The notes beneath the pieces are model-generated. The model had not been told where the DNA came from and made no database searches. It was given only the letters and a program-made list of their open reading frames with translations. From Synechocystis sp. PCC 7338 (GTDB taxonomy: Bacteria > Cyanobacteriota > Cyanobacteriia > Cyanobacteriales > Microcystaceae), in NCBI RefSeq assembly GCF_018282115.1, contig NZ_CP054306.1, forward strand, positions 2,155,488 through 2,219,487: a stretch of 64,000 nt of DNA, written 5' to 3'. This document shows, piece by piece, positions 47,064-56,492 of the stretch (position 1 is its first letter; the number at the start of each line of letters is the position of its first letter). Position numbers and translations under genes: made by a program.

Positions 47064-48185
47064 ATGACCAGCAAAATCTTAGAAATTCAAGACCTGACGG
47101 TGAGCTTTGACGGCTTTCGGGCCCTCAACCATTTAACTTTTTCTATGAATCCAGGGGAGTTGCGGGTCATTATTGGCCCCAACGGCGCAGGAAAAACCAC
47201 TTTTTTGGACGTGATCACCGGCAAAGTTCAACCAACGGAAGGCCGGGTTTTATTCCAGGGCAAGGACATTCGTAAAATTCCGGAATATCGCATTGCTCGC
47301 CTGGGGGTGGGGCGGAAATTTCAAACGCCGAGGGTCTATCTGAATCTGACGGTGGCGGAAAATTTAGACTTGGCAGTGAATCGCAACAAATCGGTTTGGG
47401 GTACCTTGATGGGACAAGCGACCGGAGCTGAACGACGTAGTGTGGGAGGACTGTTGGAAACCGTTGGTCTGACTCCCAAAGCTCACTTGGCGGCGGCCCT
47501 GCTCTCCCACGGGGAAAAACAGCGGTTGGAAATTGGTATGTTGGTGGCCCAGTCCCCTACGCTGCTATTGGTGGATGAACCGGTGGCAGGATTGACCGAT
47601 GAAGAAACTGAAAATGTGGGAGATTTGCTCTTGGCTTTAGCAGAAAGCCATTCCATCATTGTGATCGAACATGATATGGAGTTTGTGCGCCAAATTGCCC
47701 GCAAGGTGACGGTGCTCCATCAAGGTTCTGTATTGTGCGAAGGCAACATGGATCAAATTCAGAATGATCCCAAGGTAATTGAAGTCTACTTAGGAGAAGC
47801 TCCCAGCCTTTCGCCCCAACAGTTTAAAATTCTCCGCACAGTGGCCGCTGTGGCTGCCGCCGATGGCAAAATTTCAGAGACAGAAATGGCCATTATTTTG
47901 GATAATCTTAGTCAGGTGTTCAAAGGTACCGTATCCGATCCTCAACATTTGCGACAGGAGTTGCAGGATTACTTGTTGCAAGGGGTTGAAGTGGACTTTG
48001 CTAATTTAACCGAAGAGATTCCTAAGCAGGAGGATCGGGAATTGGTGTTGCGGCTGAGTCGAGAAATTGTAGCGATACACCGACAAGAACCAGAACCTTT
48101 TTGGGAGTGGCAGGCCTATCAGGAATTACTGCGGGGTCTAAATTTACCCATCACTGCTATCAGTATTGATGAAGATGGAGATTAG
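47064..48185 (+). CDS. urtD: Urea ABC transporter ATPase UrtD with C-terminal TerB-like domain
   Basis: UrtD is one of two ATPases of the high-affinity urea transporter. Residues 1-250 are a LivG-type ABC ATPase: Walker A GPNGAGKTTFLD near 43, signature LSHGEKQRLEIGML near 153 and Walker B LLLVDEPVAGL near 173. Residues about 255-373 are not part of standard UrtD (about 250 residues) and resemble a TerB-like helical domain (AAVAAADGKISETEMAIIL). I chose ATG 47064; the frame upstream is open but lacks support. No other urt genes are beside it, which fits the scattered urt genes of Synechocystis. Confidence 0.85.
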   Translation: MTSKILEIQDLTVSFDGFRALNHLTFSMNPGELRVIIGPNGAGKTTFLDVITGKVQPTEGRVLFQGKDIRKIPEYRIARLGVGRKFQTPRVYLNLTVAENLDLAVNRNKSVWGTLMGQATGAERRSVGGLLETVGLTPKAHLAAALLSHGEKQRLEIGMLVAQSPTLLLVDEPVAGLTDEETENVGDLLLALAESHSIIVIEHDMEFVRQIARKVTVLHQGSVLCEGNMDQIQNDPKVIEVYLGEAPSLSPQQFKILRTVAAVAAADGKISETEMAIILDNLSQVFKGTVSDPQHLRQELQDYLLQGVEVDFANLTEEIPKQEDRELVLRLSREIVAIHRQEPEPFWEWQAYQELLRGLNLPITAISIDEDGD

Positions 48186-48374
48186 CGGACTCAAACTGTT
48201 GAAGTTCGTAATCAGTGAAACAGTAGCAGTAGCCACTGGGTGCAATCGGGCAAGCACCAAATGAGTAAAAGATTGGGCTTAGGGGTTGGGCGTAAAGCCA
48301 AACTTCACAGCGGCAGCTAGGCAGCTATCATTGCCCCAATAATGGCCACAATATAACGCCCATATCTGATGGTT

Positions 48375-48652
48375 TTAACTGTCCTCTAGGCGATTAACTC
48401 GGCCATTCGAGCCTTCCAACTTTTCTTCTATGCGGGGAAGGGCTTCTAGCTTTTGCTCGATCCAGTCTAGTCTCTCATCAATTTTGGCTAGAATGTCTTG
48501 TCAGGATCACTATCGGAAATAGTAAGATAGCGCCAATCCCACCACGGATAAGTATCCTGGGCTGGGGTGACGTAATAACCCTCGTCAAAATCCCGCAGGA
48601 GCTCATTGCTCAAACCGGCGATCGCCAAGCAAATTGCCGGCAAGGGTTCCAT
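48375..48652 (-). pseudogene. Possible frameshifted small gene downstream of accC
   Basis: A minus-strand frame starts with ATG at 48652 and reads MEPLPAICLAIAGLSNELL to DSDPDKTF with a stop at 48488. A second frame, shifted by one base near 48500, continues as DILAKIDERLDWIEQKLEAL to NRLEDS with TAA at 48375, a clear coiled coil. The two halves look like one protein of about 90 residues broken by a single-base change. I do not recognise the family. The rest of the 48186-48670 gap shows nothing I can support. Confidence 0.35.
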
Positions 48653-48670
48653 GGCCGCCCTGGTTTAGCA

Positions 48671-50017
48671 TTAGGGCGTTAAATGCTCTTCAATAAAATT
48701 GGTGTACACATCCCCGGCCAGAAAAGCTGGGGTTTGTAATATGCGCTGGTGAAACTCCAACGTGGTGGGCACTCCAATGATGGCACATTCCCGCAAGGCC
48801 CTCTGCATTCTTTTGATGGCCGAAGGGCGATCGCCAGCCCAGACAATTAATTTGCCAATCAGGGAGTCGTAATAGGGGGGAATTTCGTAGTCGGTGTAAA
48901 CGTGGGAATCGATCCTTACCCCAGGACCGCCGGGAGGAAGATAGGCACTGATTTTGCCTGGATGAGGTCGGAAATTTTGTTTGGGATCTTCAGCGTTAAT
49001 ACGACATTCGATGGCATGACCCCGGATTTGTATATCCCCTTGACGGAAGCGGAGTTTTTCCCCCATGGCAATGCGAATCTGCTCCGCAATTAGGTCATAA
49101 CCGGTAATCATTTCCGTCACCGGATGTTCCACCTGAATACGGGTGTTCATTTCCATAAAGTAGAAATTGCCGTTGCCATCCACCAAAAATTCCACCGTGC
49201 CGGCTCCAACATAGTTAATAGATTTGGCCGCTTTCACCGCCGCTTCCCCCATTTTTTTCCGTAGGGAGGGGGTCAAAAAGGGACTGGGGGCTTCTTCTAG
49301 TAACTTTTGATGCCGCCGTTGAATGGAACAATCCCTTTCCCCTAGATGCACCACATTGCCGTGGCTATCGGCCAAAATCTGGAACTCGATATGGCGGGGT
49401 TTTTCGATGAATTTTTCCAGGTAAACTCCTGGGTTACCAAAGGCCGCCCCCGCTTCCCCCTGGGCCGCATGGAATAGTTTAAGAAAATCCTTTTCCTCCT
49501 GCACCAGGCGCATACCCCTACCGCCCCCCCCGGCCGTAGCTTTAATAATCACCGGGTAACCAATTTCTGCCGCAATTTTTAGAGCTGTGGCTTCCGATTC
49601 AATCAATCCAGGACTACCGGGCACACAGGGTACCCCGGACTTTTGCATGGTTTTCTTGGCGGTGGACTTGTCCCCCATGGCCGTAATGGCTTCGGGGCTA
49701 GGGCCAATGAAGGTAATTTGATGGTCAGCGCAAATTTCGGCAAAGCGAGCATTTTCCGCCAAAAAGCCATAGCCTGGGTGAATGGCAGTGGCATTACGGG
49801 TTAAAGCGGCCGCAATAATGTTGGGAATGTTGAGATAGCTTTTGTTGCTGGGGGGCGGCCCAATGCACACACTCTCGTTGGCTAGTTGCACATGGAGGGC
49901 ATGGCGATCGATGGTGGAGTGGACTGCCACGGTGGGAATGCCCAATTCTTCGCAACTGTGAATGATGCGTAAGGCGATTTCTCCCCGATTGGCAATTAAA
50001 ATTTTGGCGAATTGCAT
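48671..50017 (-). CDS. accC: Biotin carboxylase subunit of acetyl-CoA carboxylase
   Basis: AccC carboxylates biotin on AccB with bicarbonate and ATP, the first half of malonyl-CoA synthesis. The 448-residue length is standard. The ATP-grasp glycine loop [14 protein letters not shown] is near residue 160, the catalytic region HIEFQILAD near 210, and the conserved [15 protein letters not shown] near 288. Complete. The other acc genes are not adjacent. Confidence 0.96.
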   Translation of the reverse strand: MQFAKILIANRGEIALRIIHSCEELGIPTVAVHSTIDRHALHVQLANESVCIGPPPSNKSYLNIPNIIAAALTRNATAIHPGYGFLAENARFAEICADHQITFIGPSPEAITAMGDKSTAKKTMQKSGVPCVPGSPGLIESEATALKIAAEIGYPVIIKATAGGGGRGMRLVQEEKDFLKLFHAAQGEAGAAFGNPGVYLEKFIEKPRHIEFQILADSHGNVVHLGERDCSIQRRHQKLLEEAPSPFLTPSLRKKMGEAAVKAAKSINYVGAGTVEFLVDGNGNFYFMEMNTRIQVEHPVTEMITGYDLIAEQIRIAMGEKLRFRQGDIQIRGHAIECRINAEDPKQNFRPHPGKISAYLPPGGPGVRIDSHVYTDYEIPPYYDSLIGKLIVWAGDRPSAIKRMQRALRECAIIGVPTTLEFHQRILQTPAFLAGDVYTNFIEEHLTP

Positions 50018-50129
50018 TGGCCCACCCAGCTCTAGCGTTGGTAAAACGATGTGTTTAGTCTTTTAGTAGAATATCGGGTTTTGTTGACTAGGCGATCGCC
50101 GATATACTGACCCCGCGCCCCCATCCCCA

Positions 50130-50795
50130 TTGCCCATGACCTCTCCACCTACCCCAGACCAGGCCGCTGATGAATATTTTGAATACCATTTTGCCCACCG
50201 GGTAGCCCCAGACCACCACCCAATTTTTCTACGGTGCCAGGAAGAATTAAGGGCACTGATCAAACAATCCCCAGGTTATATCGATGAGCGGTCCACCGAA
50301 TTACGCCTCGAAGAAGGTATTTTTGTCGGAAAAACGGTTATTAGGTTTGATACCCTAGAAAATTTAATTGGTTGGCTAGATAACCCAGAAAGAAGAAGGG
50401 TAATTCATTTAGAGGAGAATGCGGGCTATAAGTTTCAAGGCCAAGTGAGTACGGAAGGTTACAGCCGTTGGTTAAAACAAAAACTGAGCCAGCCATCCCC
50501 CGTATGGAAAATAAACTTGTTGGTTTTATTGGTACTTTACCCCACTGTTATGGGGCTGAATTTGTTGCTCCATAAACCAGATTTGATTGATTTTCCCACC
50601 TGGATGCTGTTCAGTAACTTTTGTAGCGTGGCTATTACGGGTTGGTTTGCGGTGCCCTGGGTGAGTGGCATTTATCAACGTTGGCTAGAGGGGCAAGGTA
50701 CAAAAAAAGAGCAATCTTTGGCGTTGGCGTCCATTATCCTTGCTCTACTTTTGCTATTACAGTTTTTTCGGGTAATTTTCAGTCAAGTGGGATAG
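50130..50795 (+). CDS. Antibiotic biosynthesis monooxygenase-fold membrane protein
   Basis: The 221-residue protein joins an N-terminal ABM-like ferredoxin-fold domain (about residues 12-110, with FLRCQEELRALIKQSPGYI) to three membrane helices (about 128-150, 158-178, 193-215). This architecture is common in proteins annotated as antibiotic biosynthesis monooxygenases in bacteria, but the catalytic function is unproven. Divergent from accC with a 112-base gap. Confidence 0.75.
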   Translation: MPMTSPPTPDQAADEYFEYHFAHRVAPDHHPIFLRCQEELRALIKQSPGYIDERSTELRLEEGIFVGKTVIRFDTLENLIGWLDNPERRRVIHLEENAGYKFQGQVSTEGYSRWLKQKLSQPSPVWKINLLVLLVLYPTVMGLNLLLHKPDLIDFPTWMLFSNFCSVAITGWFAVPWVSGIYQRWLEGQGTKKEQSLALASIILALLLLLQFFRVIFSQVG

Positions 50796-50819
50796 GAATT
50801 GAATAACTTACACCACTGG

Positions 50820-51299
50820 CTAGTAGCGAGCACCATCCGGTAACTGACGAAATTCCTCCCAAACTACTTGAGCTTCTTCCTGTAAAATTTGCTCCGGTGC
50901 CAATAGTCTTTCTGGGTAAGGTTTTTCCAAATCTTTACTGATATTGCTGTCATCAAAAAGATCTTCAAAATCGCTCCAACCAGCAGCGTAGTAAATTTTG
51001 TCAATCCTGGCCCAGTAGCTGGTGGCGTAGCACATGGGGCAACATTCGCAACTGCTATACATCACCGCTCCTTCCAAATTCCAGGTGCCCACTGTTTTAC
51101 AAGCTTCCCGGATGGCATTGACTTCCGCATGGGCAGACGGATCATTATCTTTAATCACACTGTTCCCCGCCGCCCCAATTACTTCTCCATCCTTGACTAT
51201 GACTACGCCGAAAGGGCCGCCAGTCTTATTGACCACCCCCGCATCCCTCATAATGGCGATCGCCTGGCGCATGTATTCACGGTCTTGTTCGGTAACCAT
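50820..51299 (-). CDS. Nucleoside/guanine deaminase (CDA superfamily)
   Basis: The 159-residue zinc deaminase has the catalytic HAEVNAI motif near residue 57 and the zinc-binding CCPMC motif near 86 (usual form PCxxC; here the first proline is replaced by cysteine in SSCECCPMC). The closest family seems to be guanine deaminase GuaD, which makes xanthine from guanine; other purine deaminases cannot be excluded. The C-terminal helix with APEQILQEEA fits GuaD. Convergent with the previous gene. Confidence 0.8.
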   Translation of the reverse strand: MVTEQDREYMRQAIAIMRDAGVVNKTGGPFGVVIVKDGEVIGAAGNSVIKDNDPSAHAEVNAIREACKTVGTWNLEGAVMYSSCECCPMCYATSYWARIDKIYYAAGWSDFEDLFDDSNISKDLEKPYPERLLAPEQILQEEAQVVWEEFRQLPDGARY

Positions 51300-51516
51300 T
51301 CTGGCTATATCCTCGAAAAAGGTATATTTAGTTCGATGAACTATTATTGTACTTGATTGTGATTTGCTTAACTATCGGCCCGAATTGTACTTTTAATTAA
51401 CTAGAAGGATTAATGTAGAGATGCCGTTTCTCACAATTCTTTACATTATTAAGGGGAATTAAGACCATGGTCGTTAAAGGTGTAATGAACTGGATAGACT
51501 TTTTAGATATTTTGTG

Positions 51517-52521
51517 ATGAAAATTATTTTCTTTGGTACACCAAACTTCGCTGTTCCCACCCTGCAAGGTCTTTTGGGACAAGGAGATATTGATGTGTTG
51601 GCAGTGGTAAGCCAGCCCGATCGCCGACGAGGGAGAGGCAGTAAATTGATCCCTTCTCCGGTTAAGGAAGTGGCAATGCGGGCAGGGGTTCCTGTGTGGC
51701 AACCGGAACTGGTGAAAAAGTGTGGGGAAACTTTGGCTAAGTTAAAAAATTGCCAAGCGGACTTTTTTGTTGTGGTGGCCTATGGGCAATTACTTTCCCC
51801 GGAAATTTTAGCCATGCCCCGGCTGGGCTGTGTCAATGTCCACGGTTCTCTACTGCCCAAATACCGAGGAGCGGCCCCCCTGCAATGGGCGATCGCCAAC
51901 GGAGAAACGGAAACTGGCGTCACCACCATGCTGATGGACAAAGGCATGGACACCGGAGCCATGTTACTAAAAACTTCCACCCCCATTGGTCTCATGGACA
52001 ATCTAACGGCGATCGGCGATCGGTTGGCCAGGTCAGGCGCAGAATTGTTGGTGCAAACCCTCCGGGAATTAGATGGAGCCCAACTGCAACCCACTCCCCA
52101 GACTGAAATGGAAGCCACCTATGCCCCCCTGCTGAAAAAAGCCGATTTTGTTATTGACTGGCACCGGAGTGCCCTAGAAATCCATAACCAAGTGCGGGGT
52201 TTTGCACCAGCATGCCACACAGCTTGGGGCGAACAGATTTTGAAAATAATTAGCACTGTTCCCCTCGGAGCCGATTTTTTTCCCCCTTTACCGGAAAAGT
52301 ATCAAGATTTAGCCACCGCCTACCTAAATTGCTCATTAGATGCAGGGGAACCAGGCAGCATAATCACTATTATCAAAAATTGGGGTCCCGTGCTACAAAC
52401 TGGCGACGGCTACTTATTGTTAGAACAAGTCCAGCCCCCAGGCAAAAAGCCTCAAAGCGGTTGGGATTTCATCAACGGCAACCGGGACACCACAAGTTTT
52501 GGTCTGCCCAATGCCCCTTAA
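51517..52521 (+). CDS. fmt: Methionyl-tRNA formyltransferase
   Basis: Fmt formylates the initiator Met-tRNA using 10-formyl-THF. The 334-residue enzyme has the family start MKIIFFGTPNFAVPTLQ, the catalytic HGSLLPKYRGAAPLQWA region near residue 110 (Asn-His-Asp set in VNVHGS and TTMLMDKGMDTG), and the C-terminal OB-like tRNA domain (205-330). I chose ATG 51517 over GTG 51514. A second, decayed copy of the last 55 codons lies at 53010-53177, beyond the DUF29 gene. Confidence 0.94.
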   Translation: MKIIFFGTPNFAVPTLQGLLGQGDIDVLAVVSQPDRRRGRGSKLIPSPVKEVAMRAGVPVWQPELVKKCGETLAKLKNCQADFFVVVAYGQLLSPEILAMPRLGCVNVHGSLLPKYRGAAPLQWAIANGETETGVTTMLMDKGMDTGAMLLKTSTPIGLMDNLTAIGDRLARSGAELLVQTLRELDGAQLQPTPQTEMEATYAPLLKKADFVIDWHRSALEIHNQVRGFAPACHTAWGEQILKIISTVPLGADFFPPLPEKYQDLATAYLNCSLDAGEPGSIITIIKNWGPVLQTGDGYLLLEQVQPPGKKPQSGWDFINGNRDTTSFGLPNAP

Positions 52522-52524
52522 TAA

Positions 52525-52968
52525 TCAATCAGTTAGGGAAACAGCACGATTCAACACTTCCCCAATATCGTAGGGACACTCCGCCGGAAAATCTAACCCC
52601 GTTTCCTTAAATGCTTCTAGCTTGGCATTGCCATAAATTTCCCCCAGCCATCCATCCGTCAAATACCGCCGCAGGCTAGGACTGTCCTTAAGGTAAAAAC
52701 TGATATTATTTCGTTCCCGTTGAATGGTTACTAGCCAACTGCGGGAGCGTCTCTGGGGTTGATAATCCCACTTCAGCAAGTGATGAACAATCAGCCGTAG
52801 ACTACTCAACAGGCGGTCCCTTTCCCGCTTGGACAAATCCCGCACCTCCTCCACCAAGTTTTCGATATCAAGTTCTGTAAACTTACCTGATTCGAGTAAA
52901 TCGGCCATAGTTTCCGCCCATTGGCTATAGTCCCGCTCGTATAGTCGTTTTGTCTTGACCTTATCCAT
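52525..52968 (-). CDS. DUF29 family protein
   Basis: This 147-residue protein has the DUF29 pattern: YERDYSQWAETMADLL, DIENLVEEVRDLSKRERDRLLS and LLKWDYQPQRRSRSW, with ECPYDIGEVL at the C-terminus. DUF29 genes are abundant in cyanobacteria and behave like mobile or toxin-antitoxin-associated genes; the biochemical role is unknown. The gene is antiparallel to fmt and sits exactly between the fmt stop and a duplicated fmt end. Confidence 0.88.
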   Translation of the reverse strand: MDKVKTKRLYERDYSQWAETMADLLESGKFTELDIENLVEEVRDLSKRERDRLLSSLRLIVHHLLKWDYQPQRRSRSWLVTIQRERNNISFYLKDSPSLRRYLTDGWLGEIYGNAKLEAFKETGLDFPAECPYDIGEVLNRAVSLTD

Positions 52969-53009
52969 GGCAATCTATCGCTGAATCTTGGCGGAATTCA
53001 ATTTCTGGG

Positions 53010-53177
53010 CTGAGCAAGGAGAGATTCGATCTTATCTTCGTGTAAACCAAATTGCCATCCCGTCTGGCAAACCGGCAACGGCCATTTATTATTGGAACAA
53101 GTTCAGCCCCAGGCAAAAAAAACCAAAGCGGTTGGGATTTCATCAACGGGAACCGGAGCACCATTAGCTTCGCCTAA
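53010..53177 (+). pseudogene. Duplicated, decayed 3' end of fmt
   Basis: The sequence closely matches the last part of fmt (about 52355-52521): CCCGTCTGGCAAACCGGCAA compares with CCCGTGCTACAAACTGGCGA, and GCGGTTGGGATTTCATCAAC is identical. Translation gives PVWQTGNGHLLLEQVQP, then a base loss shifts the frame before SGWDFINGNR. TAA follows at 53175. It is a remnant, separated from fmt by the DUF29 gene. Confidence 0.8.
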
Positions 53178-53212
53178 ATCACAGTAATTGAGCGGTAATT
53201 GACACAGTTTCC

Positions 53213-54016
53213 ATGAGCGATCGCATCACCCCGGCAGAAAATCTCGGTAGTCCAGATAGTTCTTTACTCCTCGCCCAGGGGCTATGTAAAAATTTTGGCG
53301 GTCTGCGGGCGGTAGATCACGCCGATATTGTGGTTAAAGAAGGCAGTATCACCGGCTTAATTGGCCCCAACGGTGCCGGTAAAACCACCCTATTTAATCT
53401 GCTCTCTAACTTCATTCGTCCCGACCAAGGGGAAGTGCTTTTCAATGGAGATTCCATCGGCCAGCTTGCACCCCACCAAATTGCCCTGCGGGGTTCCGTG
53501 CGGACTTTCCAGGTGGCTAAAGTACTTTCCCGCCTCACAGTACTGGAAAATATGCTACTGGCGGATCAACATCAAACTGGGGAAAAATTTCTGCCCCGAC
53601 TAATTAATTTTCAACGGGTAAAAAAGGAAGAAAGGGCCAATCGGGAAAAAGCTATGGCCATGCTGGAATCGGTAGGTTTAGGGGCTAAAGCCCAGGATTA
53701 TGCTGGAGCCTTATCCGGGGGACAACGGAAATTGCTAGAAATGGCCCGGGCCTTGATGAGCAATCCGAAACTAATTTTGCTGGATGAACCCGCCGCTGGG
53801 GTTAACCCCACCCTAATTGGACAAATTTGTGAACATATTGTCAATTGGAACCGCCAGGGCATCACTTTTCTGGTCATTGAACACAATATGGATGTGATCA
53901 TGACCCTCTGTCATCATGTTTGGGTATTGGCGGAAGGGAGAAACTTAGCCGATGGCACTCCCGAGCAAATTCAGTCTGACCCTAGGGTTTTGGAAGCTTA
54001 TTTGGGCGATTCCTAG
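53213..54016 (+). CDS. natA: Amino acid ABC transporter ATPase (LivG/NatA type)
   Basis: The 267-residue LivG-family ATPase has Walker A GPNGAGKTTLFNL near residue 53, signature LSGGQRKLLEMARAL near 163, Walker B LILLDEPAAGVNP near 183 and the C-terminal extension ending in VLEAYLGDS. In PCC 6803 the counterpart (slr0467) is NatA of the neutral amino acid uptake system N-I. The other nat genes are scattered, so no partner is near. Confidence 0.82.
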   Translation: MSDRITPAENLGSPDSSLLLAQGLCKNFGGLRAVDHADIVVKEGSITGLIGPNGAGKTTLFNLLSNFIRPDQGEVLFNGDSIGQLAPHQIALRGSVRTFQVAKVLSRLTVLENMLLADQHQTGEKFLPRLINFQRVKKEERANREKAMAMLESVGLGAKAQDYAGALSGGQRKLLEMARALMSNPKLILLDEPAAGVNPTLIGQICEHIVNWNRQGITFLVIEHNMDVIMTLCHHVWVLAEGRNLADGTPEQIQSDPRVLEAYLGDS

Positions 54017-54205
54017 CTCGTTAGTCGTTAGAGAGTCTTGTCTGAAAACTGATGTTAGTCAAGGGGTCAATTCAAGTCCTCACCGTTGTCTTCATCTTAA
54101 GCAAATCGACCGGAAGACATTGATCATTGATGATCCATCGTAAAGTTCTTCAAGATGCCCGATGGAGAGGACTCCACTGGGTAGCGGTAACGCACCTCAC
54201 TAACC

Positions 54206-54211
54206 TATAAT
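54206..54211 (+). promoter_or_regulatory. Probable -10 element for rps4
   Basis: A perfect TATAAT lies 41 bases before the rps4 start codon, upstream of AGGAGA at 54235. No good -35 is seen, which is common for cyanobacterial promoters. Confidence 0.45.
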
Positions 54212-54252
54212 GGGACGTTTGGGAATTATTGATTAGGAGATGACCAACTAAG

Positions 54253-54861
54253 ATGTCTCGTTATAGAGGACCTCGTCTGCGGATCGTCCGCCGCCTTGGG
54301 GAATTACCCGGTTTAAGCCGTAAATCCCCTCGCCGTGCCTACCCCCCCGGCCAACATGGCCAAGCCCGTCGCAAACGTTCTGAGTATGCCATTCGGCTAG
54401 AAGAAAAACAGAAACTACGGTTGAACTACGGCATTACGGAAAAGCAATTGGTCCGTTATGTGAAAAAAGCCCGTCGGGCTACGGGTTCCACCGGACAAGC
54501 TCTGTTGGAACTGCTGGAAATGCGCTTGGATAACACTGTGTTCCGCTTGGGCATGGCTGGCACCATTCCGGGGGCTCGGCAGTTAGTCTGCCACGGCCAC
54601 ATCACCGTTAACGGCCAAGTAGTGGATATTCCTAGCTACCAGTGCCGTCCTGGGGATGTTGTCAGTGTCCGTGATCGGGATCGTTCCCGTAAATTGGTGG
54701 AAACCAATATGGAATTTCCGGGTTTGGCCAATGTGCCTTCCCATCTGGAGTTCGATAAAAATACGTTTACTGGCAAGGTCAACAGCGTTATTGACCGTGA
54801 GTGGGTGGCGTTGCAGATCAATGAACTGCTTGTAATTGAATATTATTCTCGGAAAGCGTAG
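54253..54861 (+). CDS. rps4: 30S ribosomal protein S4
   Basis: RpsD nucleates 30S assembly and helps decoding accuracy. The 202-residue protein has the bacterial/plastid S4 pattern: [40 protein letters not shown] (in part) and an S4 RNA-binding domain at about 92-155 ([29 protein letters not shown]). It lacks the zinc cysteines of some S4 proteins. A TATAAT is upstream and a terminator hairpin follows, so it is a single-gene unit. Confidence 0.97.
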   Translation: MSRYRGPRLRIVRRLGELPGLSRKSPRRAYPPGQHGQARRKRSEYAIRLEEKQKLRLNYGITEKQLVRYVKKARRATGSTGQALLELLEMRLDNTVFRLGMAGTIPGARQLVCHGHITVNGQVVDIPSYQCRPGDVVSVRDRDRSRKLVETNMEFPGLANVPSHLEFDKNTFTGKVNSVIDREWVALQINELLVIEYYSRKA

Positions 54862-54894
54862 ATCTGTCTGGGGAAATGGGGGAGGTTTTACTTT

Positions 54895-54929
54895 CCCTTT
54901 CCCTAACCACGGAAGGGTGGCATTTTTTT
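54895..54929 (+). terminator. Rho-independent terminator after rps4
   Basis: CCCTTTCC (54895-54902) pairs with GGAAGGG (54911-54917) with one bulged T, followed by TGGCA and seven T residues (54923-54929). It lies 34 bases after the rps4 stop. Confidence 0.6.
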
Positions 54930-55196
54930 GAACAAGTATAGAGTTAAAAACTGCGAGATTTCTTTGGAAGTTAATTATTTAGCATTTCCTGGCTGATTCA
55001 ACTTAGATCGAGTTGATGTAAACTTCATGGGAGTTTGCAGGAATATTATTCTCGTCTTCGAGTTTATTTCACTATTACAGCAAATTCCAAATCAGCTTGA
55101 TACAAGCAAAGCAGTCGTAACACTCATTTTGCCAGGATTTTGTTGTGCCACTTAGATACAGAAACCGCTGTAACTTAGTCTACTGTGACTATTTCC

Positions 55197-56297
55197 CTAG
55201 GATTCTGGTAATGCAGGGGAAGTTTGTGTTGGTTTTTCTCCCCCAACTTCTTCTGAGTTTTGGCAACGATCAAGAATGTCTTTGATCAATATTTCTTGCA
55301 CTAACACTTGGGCAACTAAGGTTAGGGGCACGGCTAACCACAGCCCAAAAAGTCCAAATACACTGACAAAAAACACCTGGGCTAACAGTAAAACTCCCCG
55401 CAAAATTGGCCGAGGTTTGCCCATGCAGTGCAGAGTGATCCAATGAAATTCAAAGTAGTTGATCACCCCATAGAGCACCAACACCACAAAGGGTTTCCAA
55501 GCATTGTCCAACAGGGCGATCGCCATGGCGGGGACGAGACTAATCAGGGGGCCAATGTTGGGAATAACGACGAAAATACCGGCAACAAGGGCTAGGGCCA
55601 GGGGAAGCCGCACCTGGAGCAAAACTAAACCTAGCCAAGTAGTGGCGGTGACCACCACAGCACTGACTACCATTAGCCGTAGCCAATCCTCCAATAAAAT
55701 TTCCGACTTACTAAGAATTAGATCAACCCGGGCTCGGTAAAAAGCGGGAAAGCAACGGATGAAACCCTGACGGTAGGCTCTGGGATTGGCTAAAAACATT
55801 AAACTGAGCACGATCAGCAGTAAAAGGGTGAGGGGTAAACCCAGGGTGCTGTAAAACAATCCCAAACCGTTGCCGGCCAATTCCTGCAAAATAGGTCTAA
55901 TCTGCCCGGCGATTTGTTGCCAATTGGGGAGGAGGGGCGTTAATTCGGGGTCGATCGCCCTGGCTATTTTCCGGAGCCATTGTAGGGTGACATCAATGCT
56001 GGTGGGGACAAGGGTCAGGAGTTCCTGGAATTGCTCCACAAAGGGGGGAATGATCAGGGCCACCACTACTACGAGGGCAAATAGTAGAATGATCACCGCC
56101 AAGGGAATGGATAATTGTTTTTTTACGCCCCGCCGCTGGAACCATTGGGAAAGGTGGTTTAAACCATTGGCTAGCACCACAGAAGCAAACAACAGTAACA
56201 ATAATTGGCGGATCTGCCACAGCACCGCCCCCATCAGCAGGAGACTGATAAAGCCAGACCATTGGGCAAAGGTCACGGTGTTTTCCTCCCCTGCCAT
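55197..56297 (-). CDS. AI-2E family transporter (second of two)
   Basis: This membrane protein of about 366 residues belongs to the same AI-2E family as the gene at 30474-31493, with which it shares WQIRQLLLLLFASVVLANGLN near the N-terminus and FVVIPNIGPLISLVPAMAIALL and LAVPLTLVAQV near the end. About seven or eight membrane helices. The ATG at 56297 is preferred over a TTG at 56315. Its start overlaps the end of the small membrane protein gene, so it is third in a proA-small protein-AI-2E operon. The C-terminal tail is short and polar. Confidence 0.85.
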   Translation of the reverse strand: MAGEENTVTFAQWSGFISLLLMGAVLWQIRQLLLLLFASVVLANGLNHLSQWFQRRGVKKQLSIPLAVIILLFALVVVVALIIPPFVEQFQELLTLVPTSIDVTLQWLRKIARAIDPELTPLLPNWQQIAGQIRPILQELAGNGLGLFYSTLGLPLTLLLLIVLSLMFLANPRAYRQGFIRCFPAFYRARVDLILSKSEILLEDWLRLMVVSAVVVTATTWLGLVLLQVRLPLALALVAGIFVVIPNIGPLISLVPAMAIALLDNAWKPFVVLVLYGVINYFEFHWITLHCMGKPRPILRGVLLLAQVFFVSVFGLFGLWLAVPLTLVAQVLVQEILIKDILDRCQNSEEVGGEKPTQTSPALPES

Positions 56298-56482
56298 TCC
56301 TGTAGCCCCAACCAAACGGCGATCGCCAGCACTGGAGTGAACACCAATAGCAAGGCCCAGGGTAACTCCGGTGGAGGAGCAAAGGCCGGCACAATAAATT
56401 TAATGCCCCAGGAGATAAAGAACGAAGGGAGCAATACTTTCAGGGCCAACAATGCCAAACGACCTAACTGTGACTGTGACAT
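56273..56482 (-). CDS. Small two-helix membrane protein
   Basis: The 69-residue protein, starting MSQSQLGRLALLALKV, has two membrane helices (about residues 8-28 and 36-58) and a basic end (QEWQGRKTP). No named family. It begins 10 bases after the end of proA, and its end overlaps the next gene start. The tight packing supports it as a real gene. The function is unknown. Confidence 0.7.
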   Translation of the reverse strand: MSQSQLGRLALLALKVLLPSFFISWGIKFIVPAFAPPPELPWALLLVFTPVLAIAVWLGLQEWQGRKTP

Positions 56483-56492
56483 GGGCAATGGC

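Noticed and set aside
52961-53164. 67-codon minus-strand frame upstream of the DUF29 gene
   Set aside because: It is antisense to the duplicated fmt remnant and has no independent support.
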